Assembly (NCBI GenBank): GCA_011037195.1
Contig: JAAEAF010003575.1
Coordinates: 1 to 64,000, forward strand
DNA length: 64,000 nt
From: Triatoma infestans
Lineage: Eukaryota > Arthropoda > Insecta > Hemiptera > Reduviidae
Direction of reading: 5' to 3'
The position numbers were made by a program, and so were the translations under genes. Each line of letters starts with the position of its first letter. Position 1 is the first letter of the stretch. Positions 1-12,900 of this stretch are shown piece by piece. The notes beneath the pieces are model-generated. The model did no database searches and was not told where the DNA came from. It saw only the letters and a list, made by a program, of their open reading frames with translations.

Positions 1-66
1 TACTTGTTTTCTCTTCTTCCTTCTTTTCTCCCTCCTCCTACCCCTCCTAAGGTAGATTCTCTAAGG
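1..66. repeat. CT-rich minisatellite, left part
   Basis: Pyrimidine-rich DNA resembling the units at 3441-3725 on the far side of the LINE, beginning with the same TACTTGTTTTCTCTTCT. It ends in two copies of CTAAGGTAGATTCT. The LINE at 67-3440 therefore appears to sit inside a pre-existing CT minisatellite. The left edge is cut by the window. Confidence 0.6.
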
Positions 67-575
67 TAGATTCTCTCATTGCCCGAGTAGGAGAGCTCAG
101 TACTGAAAAGAGATTGCTTGAAAGTAAGGTATCACAATTACAGATGACAGTGGAAGTATTGAAACAGGCCGCACGAGATAAAACTGTGGAAATTCATAAT
201 ATACCGCTCATTCAAGGAGAAAATACTAGTGATTTGTTAAAAAAAATAGGAATAGCTCTAGATGTTGACGTGGGAGAAGTGGATTTTGTATATCCAGCGA
301 AACCAACTCCAAGTACTATTGATCTCCCACGTCCACCTCCTATAATAGCTTCCTTTTTGAGACGGAGTACTCGTGATAACCACGTTGCCAGGAGAAAAGC
401 CAAAAGGGACTTTTCTACCAGACATATTGGCTTGGATGCACAGGAGAACCACATCATCTACATTAATGAATCCCTCACGTCTTATTTCAAGAAACCATAT
501 GGTGCGGCTCGTGCTGCCAAGAAGTTGAATATTATAAAATATGTGTGGGTGAAAAATGGTAAGAGTGCTCATTAG
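67..575 (+). pseudogene. LINE ORF1 protein, C-terminal part (FP25-like nucleic-acid-binding domain)
   Basis: The frame is open from the first element base, upstream of any start codon, so this is the C-terminal part of ORF1. A leucine-rich heptad pattern (about the first 40 residues) looks like a coiled coil. It is followed by the arrangement common to insect LINE ORF1 proteins resembling the baculovirus FP25 C-terminal domain: an EIHNIP strand, an arginine-rich FLRRSTRDNHVARRKAK segment, an IYINESLT motif and a KYVWVKNGK end. Such proteins bind the element RNA as chaperones. The family match is from memory of motif order; the truncated 5' end makes it non-functional. Confidence 0.6.
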
Positions 576-659
576 GAAAACTGATGGCGCTCTAGTGATT
601 TCTGTTTGTCATTCAGACGATATACCTTCCCAATGAAATTTAATTACCGTTAAATACTT

Positions 660-815
660 TGTTAAAATTTATAATAATTTAATTTGTTCATCATTTGGCA
701 GTTATTTTCTTTACTTTATTAAAATTTATACTAATTTGATCTATTTATTATTTGGCAGTTTCTTTTTCTTCTTTATTAAAATTTATAATAATTTAATTTA
801 TACCATATTTGGTAA
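660..815 (+). repeat. About 57-bp tandem repeat, three copies, between the LINE ORFs
   Basis: Three diverged copies of a unit beginning TTAAAATTTATAATAATTTA start near 662, 718 and 775. Copies one and two carry ATTTGGCAGTT. The array fills the spacer between ORF1 and ORF2. No gene is seen from 576 to 1017. Confidence 0.6.
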
Positions 816-1017
816 TTTCATGCATTGTAGGTATTTTTTAAAGGGGAAGTTAAATTATTTTATTATTAATGTCTTTTTTAACAACTTATATTGTGTACGT
901 TGCGTTATAGTAAATTCATCTAATGTTACTAATGCTATGTCTTATGGTCTTTTTATATTTTATTATTATTATTATTATTTACATTTACATTTGACTGTTT
1001 ATTACTACAATTGCAAT

Positions 1018-3167
1018 GACTGATAATTTATTGGTGTGTCATGTTAATTGTCAATCATTGGTTGCACATATTGATGAGTTTCGTTGCTTTTTTTCAAAAA
1101 ATTTTATCATATTATAGCTCTGTCAGAAACCTGGTTAAAACCTCATATTAGTGACTCTGTGGTAAATTTAAACAATTATAGTTAAGGTTGGTGGGGGTGT
1201 GGGTTTGTTTGTTCATCACTCACTACATACTAAAGTACTTGCTACTTCATCTGAACAGTACTTTTCTCGTCCTGAGTTTCTCATTGTAGAAATCACTGGT
1301 CATGCGGCTTCCAAATTGTTATTTTCTGTTTTATATCGCCCTCCTAAAGTAGGATATATTTCTGATTTTGAAAATGTTTTTCTGCAATATAATCAGAATT
1401 ATAAACATTTAATAATTGTGGGTGATTGGAACTCCGATATGAATAGTGTTTCATTTGATAGTAGCTACGTCAGTAATTTTATATATGAATGTAACTTCTT
1501 CCTTGTCCCTTTTCATCCCACACATCATACGTCTTCCTCGCACACCTGGTTGGATATTTTTATTGTTGATGATCCGGATAAGTCATAGAACATTCTCAAT
1601 TCCCAGTTTCTTTCCTCTCTAGTCATGATTTAATTGGAATTAAATACTCCTTCTAGGTACCCCGTCTACCCAGCAAAAATTGTTGGTAGAGATTTTAAAC
1701 ATTTCGTTATTGAGGAATATTTGACGGACTACATTTTATCAAACGTTAGATATAGATACAAAAACGCATGCTCCCATACGTTCTGCTAATATTAAGCGAC
1801 CACCAGCACCTTGGTTGACAGATGACATTGGATGTTTAATGCGTGACCGTGATAAATTGCGTAGAGCTTTTATAAGAACGCATAACGAAGTTCTCTATAT
1901 GAAATACAAAATAAAAAGAAATCAAGTGCAAAATGTAATTAAAAAAGCTAAACGTACTTATTACTCAAACACATTTTCCAGCATAACGGATTCCAATTTA
2001 ACTTGAAAAGAATTAAGAAAACTTGGACTAATTAAATCTCGTTCAAGACAGACAAACATACCTTTCAGTTGTGATGAAATTAATAAATACTTCGCCAGCT
2101 TTGTTAATAATCCTACTGACTTTAATACGTCAAATTTACCTTATGCACCTATAACTTTGAGTTTTGAGCAGTTATACTTTAAATACATAACTCTTGACGT
2201 ACTTCTAGCTAATCTCTTTCATAGTAAATCTAAAGCCAAAGGTACAGATGAAATTCCTATAGACTTTGTAAAAAAATCAATGCCTGTTATCATATCTCCG
2301 TTATTAGAAATTTATAACTTTTCCTTAACATATTCAGTATATCCATCAGTATGGAAACAATCACTTATTCGTCCTCTTCCCAAAACTAAAGTTCCTTCCT
2401 CCTTACATGAATTAAGTCCAATATCCTTACTTCCAGCAATTTCCAAGCCTTTGGAAAGGATTGTTTGTTGTCAAATAAAAGAATACTTAAGTGCTAATAA
2501 TTTATTAGATCTATACCAGTCTGGATATCAGAAAGGACACAGCACACAGGGTGTTTTGCTCAGAATAACAGATGACATTCGTTCTGCTATTGACAAAAGA
2601 ATGGTTACTGTTCTGGTACTTTTTGACTTTTCTAAGGCTTTCGAATCAGTTAACCATTTATTACTTCTTCATAAATTAAAATTATTAAATTTTTCGGATT
2701 CTGTTCTTTCATGGTTTAGTTCATATCTTTGTGGCCGAAAGCAGTTAGTGACTGATAGTAATGAAGAAAGATCTCCTTGGGAGTCAGTTAATTCTGGTGT
2801 CCCGCAGGGTTCTATTTTGGGACCTCTTTTATTTTGCTTATATTTAAATGATCTGCCAAGAATAATAAAGCATTGCAAACATGTGCTCTATGCTGATGAT
2901 CTGCAAATATATTTACACTGTTTACCATCAGAATTAGAAGCTGGCATTGAGAAAGTTAAGCTTGATGTGAATTCCATCCTTAGCTGGACACAGTCAAATT
3001 TTATTGCATTTAATATAACAAAATCAAAAGCAATGAACTCTTTTACTGTTGCTGCCAGCAGACTTTGGAACGACCTACCTACTGACTTGACCAACAAGAA
3101 ATCACTGCCTGGTTTTAAGTTTTTCTATTACAATTATTTGTTTGAATTGTACAAAAGAGATTTTTAA
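1018..3167 (+). pseudogene. LINE ORF2: endonuclease plus reverse transcriptase, broken
   Basis: The APE-type endonuclease starts near 1018 (CHVNCQSLVAHIDEF) and breaks near 1180. It continues at 1199-1588 with GGVGLFVHH and the catalytic-core GDWN motif. A second break precedes a linker (1815-2006). The reverse transcriptase is open at 2157-3167 with DFSKAFESV (about residue 157), [13 protein letters not shown] and YADD (about residue 245). At about 3030 the frame passes directly from palm sequence (NITKSKA) to the element's C-terminal signature (SFTVAASRLWNDLPT), so the thumb and following region are missing by an in-frame deletion. The protein would copy its own RNA at a nicked target; this copy is dead. 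Confidence 0.8.
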
Positions 3168-3440
3168 GTTTGTATATAGAAGTTATTGTTCTTTTTTTGT
3201 TTTTTTGTTTTACATTATTATATTAATAATTATTATTACTATTATTATTATTATTTTATTAATTCATTATTATTAGTAATTTTTATATATGTACAATTTT
3301 ATATAAAATTATGGATGTAAATAGTAGTTAAGAATTTATTTCTGTTTAATCTCTCAGATCAGAGAAAATATTTTTAACATTGTAAATTTTATGGTTGCTC
3401 TTAAGGGACATAAGTCCCAGAGCATAATAAATTTATCTTT

Positions 3441-3725
3441 CTTTCTTTCCTCTACTTGTTTTCTCTTCTCCTTCTTTTTCCTCCTCCTTCCCCTCCTCTA
3501 CGGTTTTCTCTTCTCCCCTTCCTTTTTGCCTCCTCCTTCCCCTCCTCTACTTGTTTTCTCTTCACTCCTCTTCCCCCTTTTCCCCCTTTTCTTCCTCCTC
3601 CTTCCCTTCACCTGCCTCTTCTCTAAGGTTTTCTCTTCTCCCCTTCTTCCTCTCTTCCTCCACCATCTTATTCGTAACCCCCTTTTTCGTCTTCTCCTTC
3701 TTCGGCCACTCCTTCCTCCGCCTTG
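3441..3725. repeat. CT-rich minisatellite, right part
   Basis: Four or more imperfect units of about 47 bp, each with a GTTTTCTCTTCT core followed by CTCCTCC/CCCCTCCT tracts. Any long frame here is low-complexity Leu/Phe/Ser/Pro and not a gene. Confidence 0.7.
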
Positions 3726-3792
3726 TTTTCTATAGGATACCTTAGCGCATTACAAAGACCCCAGAATCACTCATATATTAATCAATTTACAG

Positions 3793-3996
3793 ATTGCTGG
3801 AATGCGTGCCGGACATATAATAATTGCGGCTACAACTTTGGTTCTCTGTCTAGCGATAGTCTTCTCTTGCGGCTGGCAATTGGCTTTAATCGTCGTGATC
3901 TTCATACCACTTTTAATATATGGTAATTGGAAACAAGGAAAAATGCGATTTAGCTCTTTTGTGAAGGAATCTATAGCCACAGAACAAGCCGCCAAA
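3793..3996 (+). CDS. ABCB exon a (TMD2 helices)
   Basis: Acceptor TTTACAG, donor AAA|GTTAGT, phase 0 at both ends. Encodes 68 residues starting [15 protein letters not shown], a membrane helix pair with the helix-joining WQLALIVV seen in P-glycoproteins, ending EQAAK. Confidence 0.9.
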
Positions 3997-6881
3997 GTTA
4001 GTATACGTATTTATTATTTTTATATAAGGATAACATATTATTATTATTATTTTTTAAGGCTAACCAGTTTTATATGTAGATCCAATCTGAGTTTGGTTTG
4101 AGTTAGACAGTGTTAGAAAATTTAATCCCCATTGTACAAATTTGCGTTATATAATGCACTGAATGTACAGAGAAGGTAATCGCTTACATTATTACTTACA
4201 TTTTATATAACATCCGATATATCATATAGCCTGACAATGGCTAATAGCTGATAAGTAATGGAAAAAATAGCAAGAAATGATAGGGCGGGAATGTCGGAAT
4301 TTATCCAGCAATGTGGATCTAACCACTGTAAAATGTTTTGAAAAAATTTGTTTGTTCGTTGATTGTTAATTTACATAGAATAAGACCCAGAATGTGTCGT
4401 GCCCGAAACAAGCCACCTATCCGGCGTTGGATTAAGCCCTGGAAGCTAAAAGGCTGCTACTGAGTTTGCTTTTGTTAGACTATTGGATTAATACATCCAC
4501 GACCAGAGAACAAGCTACTACTTTAATTTATAACAAACTATTTAAACAATCATAGAAATATGAAAGCATATTCTGGGAATTCAGCTAAACGTTCTCATAT
4601 TCTAAGAATCCAAACATAACAATTTATAATCCTTCTAACTTTAAAAGATGCTCCCAATTATTTGCCCAATCAAACTGTCCACGATAACCCCCAATATTCC
4701 CTCCTTATCCTCAAAGCAATCAAAGAGCACAATACCAGAAACTCCGCAGGGCATTGTGCATTCTTTTAAATTTCTGATTCGAATTCCTTCTTTTTGGCCA
4801 GAACAAAAATAAAAATCCGTTATAGGCTTCATGTTTTAACTTAAACACTTTTTTTTAACAAGAAAGCTTTCGTTGGATTAAATTTGTATTTTTTGCTTCA
4901 TTTTTAAATTTACTAACAATTAATAATTTTAGAATGAAAGGATTGAAATCATTTATCTTATATTTTTAATAAATTTAACCATTACTTTAAATACCATGTC
5001 GTTTTTAACAACAAAAATTACATTTAAGTTCTAATTAATTACAAACTAATATTAAACTAAAGTTTTGTCAATAATTTTATTACAGCTCGCTTCAGAATGT
5101 TTGCAGAACATAAAAACTCTACAATCGCTCTGTTTACAAGAACATATGGTTAATATATTTGCAGAAAAATTATTTATAGCTCACAGGTAAGTGTTATTAA
5201 TTTTCTGTTTTTCATATTCTCTTGCTGCTGTATGAGGAAAATTCCAGCGATATGTTGGAATATTGTGTTATCTCTGGTAATTCTTATGTTTTGAGTGGCC
5301 CTGAACAGGCCAGCCGAACCAATCTAACGTTGCAGTTTTAAAGAAAACTTCTTGATTTAATTATATTAATTAGAGTAAGAGAAAGTCGTGTTAATGGTTC
5401 ACACCAGATTTTTGTTTTTCTGTTTCAGGGATGAGAAGAAACATGGATATATTTATGGATTTACATACGCCTTTTCAACATCTCTGGTATTTTTTATGTA
5501 CGCATGTACCTATAGATTTGGAGCAATATTTATTAGTGAACAATATATCAATGCTGCCAATATGTACAGGTAATAATTTAACTGCTATTATTTAAGAAGG
5601 ATAAACTGAAAATGTTTTTGTATTTTAAAACTGTAGAAATTCCTAGATTTTATGGGACATCTGTGTGTTTGTATCAAAGTCACATCTATATCACAGAAAA
5701 TAATTTGAACTATATTTGGGATTTAGAAACTATGCTAAATAGACTTGATTTCAGTGTTCCCATAGGAGAGTTAACTTCTACCAAAGGGACTGCAACTGTA
5801 CCCCCCTTCCTGAAGGACGACATCTTCAATGAATTTCACGGGAAAATTAACATTATTTTTATTTTATTTTAATATTTCAGAACAGTATTTTCTATAGCTT
5901 TTACTGCAACCACTATCGGAGCTGCTACAGTTTTCTTCTTAGATTTTAGTAAAGGAAAATTGTCCATATCAAATTGTCTAAAACTTATGCACATTAAATC
6001 CACATTGGATCCATTTTCTATTGAAGGTCTTCGACCGGTAAGTTCTTAGTATTTCAATATATTATAATCCTTTTCATTTTAATAGATGTAAGGATACTTT
6101 ATATTCACTTCCATTGAGCCCTACCTTTATGCGTTAGTCTTCTGGCTAGAGCATGGGCCTTAGGTGCGAGAATTCAGGGTTCAATTCCTGTGAGGGTAAA
6201 GACGGTGTTGACCCAGCGGCGGGTGCTACACTAAACAGCGAAAGCCAGAACAAAACGGAGGTTTTTCATTGATCCATTTTAGATCTCCTATATTACTTGC
6301 TGTGCTTTATCTTAAGTAGCACCCTTGCCGATTGAATTTTGTTTTTTTTGTACCCCCGCAAGGAAGTATTTCTCTATTAGCCAGGAAGGATGACAAAAAT
6401 ATTATACTGTTTCCTTATTTTGTCTTAATTTTGGAAAAGAGAAAATTGCAATCATTGCAAATTTTCGATATTAAGCAATCAACGAATAAAACCACAGCGT
6501 GCAATGGTATGACTATGTCAAAAAATTGGAAAAAGGGACATGAAACTCTTCTTTTGGAATGGTCTCCGCAGGAAAGTAGAAAACGCTGGCATCCGAGAGC
6601 TCTCTGGGGAGCAAAGATTGCTCCAATGTTGAATTAACGCGTTCTGAGGGAGGGGACTTGACAGGGCCGAGAGAGAGAGGAAAAAAACAGAAATTCAAGG
6701 CAATAGTGGAGAAACCTTTGAAAGAACAACTGCTGGAGAAGCCTTTTAAAGAAGAAACAAAAAAAGAGTTTTCAACGGAAAACAGTGTGTATTTTGTGGT
6801 AAATAAGTGTTGGTGAGTGAACAAACAAAAAATGTTGAACACTAAAAATGACAAAAAGCTCAAGTTGTTATGTGGTTTAAT

Positions 6882-6928
<47 letters not shown>

Positions 6929-9900
6929 GCATTAGCTTTCGCCATCAGCCATGTATTATATCTGGAGGATAAACTTCCAGTGAAGCTGGCGCAAAATCCC
7001 GCTGCAGCGTACTCAAATTTGCAATTACATGCGTTCATAAAAAAACCTTATTCAAATAAATACATTCATTCGAAAAAATCACTCGTACAATTAAAACCTA
7101 TACTCCTCGCATCCCTATCCTTAAACTTAAATTATAAAATATTTACACTATTTACACTCATTCAAACTCACATTCATACTGCATGCCGGGGTAGCCAATC
7201 CCGGCTCAGACCCACCCCTCCAAGAGATAGTGGCTCCCAATGTTAAAAGCTGTGCAGGAAGACTTCCTACACGACCAAAAGTTGCCACCCCTGGCCGGTA
7301 TTGGTCCCCCCACACTCATTCACAAAGTTCATTCATGCCTTAAAATTAGAACCTAACTACATACTTATCCATTCACGTTAATAAATACTTGCAACCTAAT
7401 AAATACATACATACCTAAAATGACAAGAATTAAAAATACTATATACAATATTATATACTTGTAACCATCTAAAAAATACTCAAAACACACACACACACAC
7501 ACGCGCACAGACACCACAAACACATCAATATACATACGTTTGGGGTGGAGTACTTGATATTCCTCGCACCCCGTTAGACCTAATCCTACAAGTACGCTAG
7601 CATCAAGAGATGCGCCGCGCTGGATATCTACAATAAACTGAATACATAAATTTTCCAAGTATTTCATAAATTTCAATATTATTGCAACTGAGCAGTTCCT
7701 TATAATTAATATTACAACGGGTAATCTTCTGCAGTTTGCTAAACATTTCTCGCCTCTCGCAATCGTACACACTGCACCGCATTACAATATGTTCTAAATT
7801 TTCGATTACCTCACAGTTGCCACATAGAGGTGAGGAAGCCTTGCCAATTTTATGCAAATACTCTTTGCATATGCCATGATTGCAGCGCAGCCTACTTATA
7901 TGCATCACAATCAGTTTTGTTATTGACTTTCGTTTGAACCATAATTTATGAGCGGCTAGTGGGAACAATTCTTTATAAAAACGGCCCTTTGTGGATTCTA
8001 TATATTGATTCTGCCTGACGGTTTCCACTTTAATACGTGCCCATCTTTTAAACTCAGTATAGGGTAGTTTTAAGTCTAAGTCAATACCATTTATTGTAGC
8101 TAGCCTTGCAAACGAATCTACCGATTCGTTTCCCTGGATGCCACAATGACTTTTAACCCAAATAAAATGGACCTCTTTGTTCTGGGCCTGCAATAGGGAA
8201 AGTGTTCTGCCTATATTTACAACTATGTGATTACTTTCATAGTTCAGATTCCAATGTTCAATTTTTTCCAGAGCGCTTTTGTTGTCACTGATGATCGCAA
8301 AATCAGCTTGTGGCAGTTGCAGAGCATACTTGAGTGCTTCATATATTGCCGCTAGTTCTGCGGTGTACACCGATGCAAATAACGGTAGTTTAAACATAAA
8401 ACTGACATCCCTAACGGGATCATAATACGCACCACCCACCTTTTCATTTATTCTAGAGCCATCAGTGAAAATTATATGCGATCCCGGGACCCTTTCGAAT
8501 AAATCATCTACAAAACAGTGGTTTCTTATTTGTGCTGGAAATGCTGAATAATCTTTCAAAAAAATGACATTCGGTTTACGTAGGTTAATTAATGAGTAAT
8601 TTGTTTGGAAACATATGGGTTTCTCTGATGAATAGATTACACATTTTAAAGGGGCTATATTTCTAAAGCTCGAAGCCAGGAGAGGGGAATTTTTATGCCT
8701 CCAGTAACGATATGTCAAATCTTTAAAATTAAGCTGACATAGTTTATTGTATAATTCCCTGTTAGAAGATGATACTTTTAACAGAAACCTATTACATAAC
8801 AATTCCCTTCTTTGTTCAACAAACAACTCCCCACACTCTGAGTGTATCACATCTATCGGAGTGCTTTTCAAAAAACCTAAACAAAGTCTGAGACATTTAT
8901 TTTGTAGAACCTGTACAGGAAGTAATAAAGAATTTCTCGCTTGTCCATATAGGAAACAACTAAAATCAAATATGCTGCGTATTGTCGCTCTATAGAAGAG
9001 TAGAGAAATATTGGGATCAGCACCCCATTTCAGGTGAGATATAGCTCGCAGAATATTAAAAAACTGACGCGCTTTCTTTAATAGTGCCTCGATATGAGGC
9101 TTCCAAGTCAATGTTTTATCCAAAGTAAGCCCTAAATACTTGGCCACTTTGGTAACTTTAATAGAATGGCCTGCTAGAATAACATTATTTCCTAAAGGTA
9201 ATCTTCTTTTTCTAGAGAATGTACACAACATAGATTTATTCTCCGAAATAGTAAGCCCATGGTTTAGGGACCAGTCATTTAAGACCCCTACGGCTTCCTC
9301 CAACTTTTCTAAGCAATCCGTAGCAGAAGCCCCCACGGAATACAAACACACATCATCCGCATACTGAAGTATTCTTAGGTCTTCACTCCCAAGTAAGTCA
9401 ATGTCTATAGCATATAATGCGTATAATAATGGAGATAAGATATCTCTCTGGGGCAGGCCTAGCCTAGTCCAGCGTGGACCAAAAAGTTTATCATTGACAC
9501 GAGTAAACAATTTTCTTTCTGAAATCAGATTAATTACATTCCGCACGAACAAGCTAGGTAAACCTATTTTTATCATTTTATTAGCTAATATTGGAAGCTG
9601 GACATTATCAAATGCGCCAGTGATATCTAAAAACAAAGCAAGTACTGTTTTATTGACAGTTAGCGCTAGTTGTATGTCCGTCACTAATTCGGCTTGACAG
9701 TCAATTACAGATCTTCCTCTACGGAAACCAAATTGTGTTCGTGGTAATATATTATTGAATTCTAACCACCATTCGAGTCGGATTTTAATTATTCTTTCAA
9801 ACGTTTTCATAACACAAGAAGCCAGTGAGACAGGTCTATACGATTTGTAATCATTTTTTGGTTTATTGTTTTTAAGGAGCGGTATAATTATGTATTCTTT

Positions 9901-12900
9901 CCATTCATCTGGATATTCACCTGAAGCCCACAATTCATTAAAAATATTTAGGAGAATTTGTTTCCCGATCGCAGGCATATGGTATAGCATTACATAATGA
10001 ATGTTATCGCTGCCCGGGGATGTATTAGGGCTATTTTTAATCGATTTATTAAGTTCCTGCAAAGTAAAAGGGACAAGAAGTTGATGATTATCACCAGAAT
10101 TTTCATTAATATCTATTAAGTTCTGAACAAAATGAGGAGATAGTGCATTCTGAAAATCTTCAACCCAATCCCCTGCAACTAGAGGAGAGAGTGAGGAATA
10201 TTTATTTTGAATTTTTTTGATTTTCTCCCAAATCTGCTTAATGGGAATATTCCTGTTTAAGTTACTACAAAAAGTAGCCCAAGATTTCTTTTTAGCCTCT
10301 TTAATAACCTTTTTAGCTGTCGCCGCAATTGTCTGATATTCTAGAAAATTCTCAAGAGAGGAAAAATTGATATACTTTCGATATGCTGCCTTTCTTTTTT
10401 TAATAATTTCGTCGCAATCCGAGTTCCACCATACCTTAACAACTGAGAAACTATTACCTTTGTTTTTATATTGGGGAATAGAAAGTTCTGCAGCTTTATT
10501 TATAATATTAATTAAATCATTATATTTAATAAATTCTATAGAATATTTATTTAAAATATTTAAGAAATGTATTTGATAAATATCCCACTCTGCGTTGTTT
10601 ATACGCCATCTCCGATGTGACCTTCTACTAATGTTCGATAAAAGTTTTGACTCACTAGTAACCAAAATTGGCAAATGATTAGAGCCCATTGGGTCATCCA
10701 ATGTTTGCCTTTTAAAATATGAACATACTTCTGGGGAACAGAACGTTAAGTCCAGAGTAGAATAATTGATATGATTCACATTTTTAACTAAAGTTGGTGA
10801 CCCATCATTTAGATAAACTAAGTTATTCTCTTCAATCACGTCCAAAAGTATTTTCCCGTTGCTGTCATCGAAACTCGATCCGAAGTTACGATGGTGAACA
10901 TTAAAATCCCCGCCAATAATTAAAGGTTTTGGAATGCCTTTAATAAAATTATCCCATTGTACAGAAGTTACGCGATTATTAGGTCTGTTATATAATGATA
11001 CAATAGTAATGGTTTTTTGTTTATTCAATGGGATAGTGACAGCGACTGACATCAGACCATCTATTATAAACATGTTATTTATTTCTGTGAATGGAATTGA
11101 ACTTTGCACTAACAGTGCAACTCCAGCTCTACCATTTGCCCTTGGCAAATGAACCATATTGAAGCCTCTAAATTTTATATTTGAATTAGGTTTAAACCAA
11201 GTTTCCGATATTAAGGCAATATTAATATTTTCTTTCTCTAAACATTGTTCAAGGCTACCCTTATTTGCTACAGCAGATCTAGCATTCCACTGCAACAATC
11301 TTATTTGTTGGGTCATTTGAGTTATTTTTTTAATTTTTTGAATTTATTTAAAGAATGAGACAGATTTTTTAATACTTACTAATTAGCAATTAGTAAACTA
11401 TAATAGTATTTGTGAATAATTTTATCTAGGTAATGAATAATTATCTTAATATAAGAAAAAATAAAAAAATAAATACAAATTGTAATATATCAATACAAAT
11501 TTCAATAATGTTTGTAGGACGATGATATGTACATACCTAATATAAATTTTTATAATAATATAAAATGATTTTGTTTTCAGCATCTTTATAAAGATACATT
11601 TAAAATAGAAAATAATATACATTAAATGTTTCTTAACAACGAAATATATACTACTCTTCTCTTAAATTATCTATTCTATCTTTAATAATAAGTTTCAATT
11701 TATCGTCATATCTCCTTAATCTCATTAAAATTAAAATTTTTCAAAATTGAATATACGGCCTCAGTGTTTTTATTTACTTTGTTAATATTTGAGGTGCTGG
11801 GCGATTCTTTATTTATTACGGGAGGACGATGAGGATTTGAAGTAATTAAACCTCCGGTAATATTTTTGGGAGCGGGGACTTGAAATAAAGATTTATTTAT
11901 TTCTTTAATGTCAAAATGTGGTGGTGATGGTCTATTTCTTTTCATCGACCTTGTGAAATTCGCAGAGGTCGCAAATCGCCTACCAATATTTTCATTAGCG
12001 CTTTTCAGAAATGGAAACTCGTTCAAATCATCGAGTCCAGGTGCATTTTTTTCAGCAATAGCTGCAAAGGAATTGCTATTGAGGAAATTCTTAGCGTCAG
12101 AGTAAGAAATATTATTATTGGCCATAATTTGCTTTATAGATTTTTCTTTCTTGTAAGAGGGGCACAGCGCTTGGTTAGAAGCGGTGTGATTCCCGGCTCC
12201 ACAGTTTACACACTTTCTATCTGTGCTATCATAGTTTATTTCAGAGTGTGAACCTTCACACTTTTCGCACCTTTCCGCCCCTTTACATTGGTCCTGGAAG
12301 TGACCGTATCTATAGCACCTTTTGCACTGTATTACACCCTGTATGTATGTGTGGACCTCACAACTGACATAATGGATATATACATGTTTAGGCAACGATT
12401 GACCCCTAAGAGTCATCATAACTGACTGAGTAGGAATCAGTTTTATTTCATTACTATCCTTGTCGTGATATTTTCTTTTTAACCGTCTCAGTTCTATTAT
12501 TTCTAAATTAGCCCCATAAGGTCCCTTAATAACTTCCATAATTTCTTCAACAGGTATCTCTGTATCTACCCCGCGTATAATACCCCGACGTTGGAGCAAA
12601 TACCTCGGTATATATACATTAAAACCCTTCTCTTTTAAGGTTGAAGCATTCATCATTTTATTAGCTGATACGGCATTGTCAAATTCGACCCTTACCCTAT
12701 TTCTTCCAATCTTTTTTATAATTGTTATATTTTTGGCGATATCTGGGTACTTAAATGAATAAGACGCCCCAGAGCCATTGGGTGGATTCTTGAAATGCCC
12801 ATTTTTTCGTTATTTAGACTTTCTATTATTACTTGAAACGGACCCAGATCCTCATTTCTGTAATATAATCCAGTTTTTCCTTCATTTATCTCCTTCTTAT

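Larger units (their letters stand above)
67..3440 (+). mobile_element. Non-LTR retrotransposon, CR1/Jockey type, 5'-truncated and internally deleted
   Basis: The element carries an ORF1 remnant, a decayed endonuclease and a reverse transcriptase, all on the plus strand. It has no RNase H domain, and it ends in a short CTTT repeat tail after an AATAAA-like stretch. This architecture fits the CR1/Jockey group; the exact clade is not resolved by eye. Both flanks are the same CT-rich minisatellite. The 5' end is lost near position 67 and the RT/C-terminal region carries an in-frame deletion. Confidence 0.75.

Noticed and set aside
3391..3735. 114-codon frame on plus strand
   Set aside because: It reads through the CT-rich minisatellite and gives low-complexity Leu/Phe/Ser/Pro sequence.
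6513..6932. 139-codon minus-strand frame beginning with poly-lysine
   Set aside because: The start is the poly(A) tail of the I-like LINE and the rest has no motif.
8747..9697. Plus-strand frames of 75-98 codons
   Set aside because: They are antisense to the intact LINE ORF2 and show no motif of their own.
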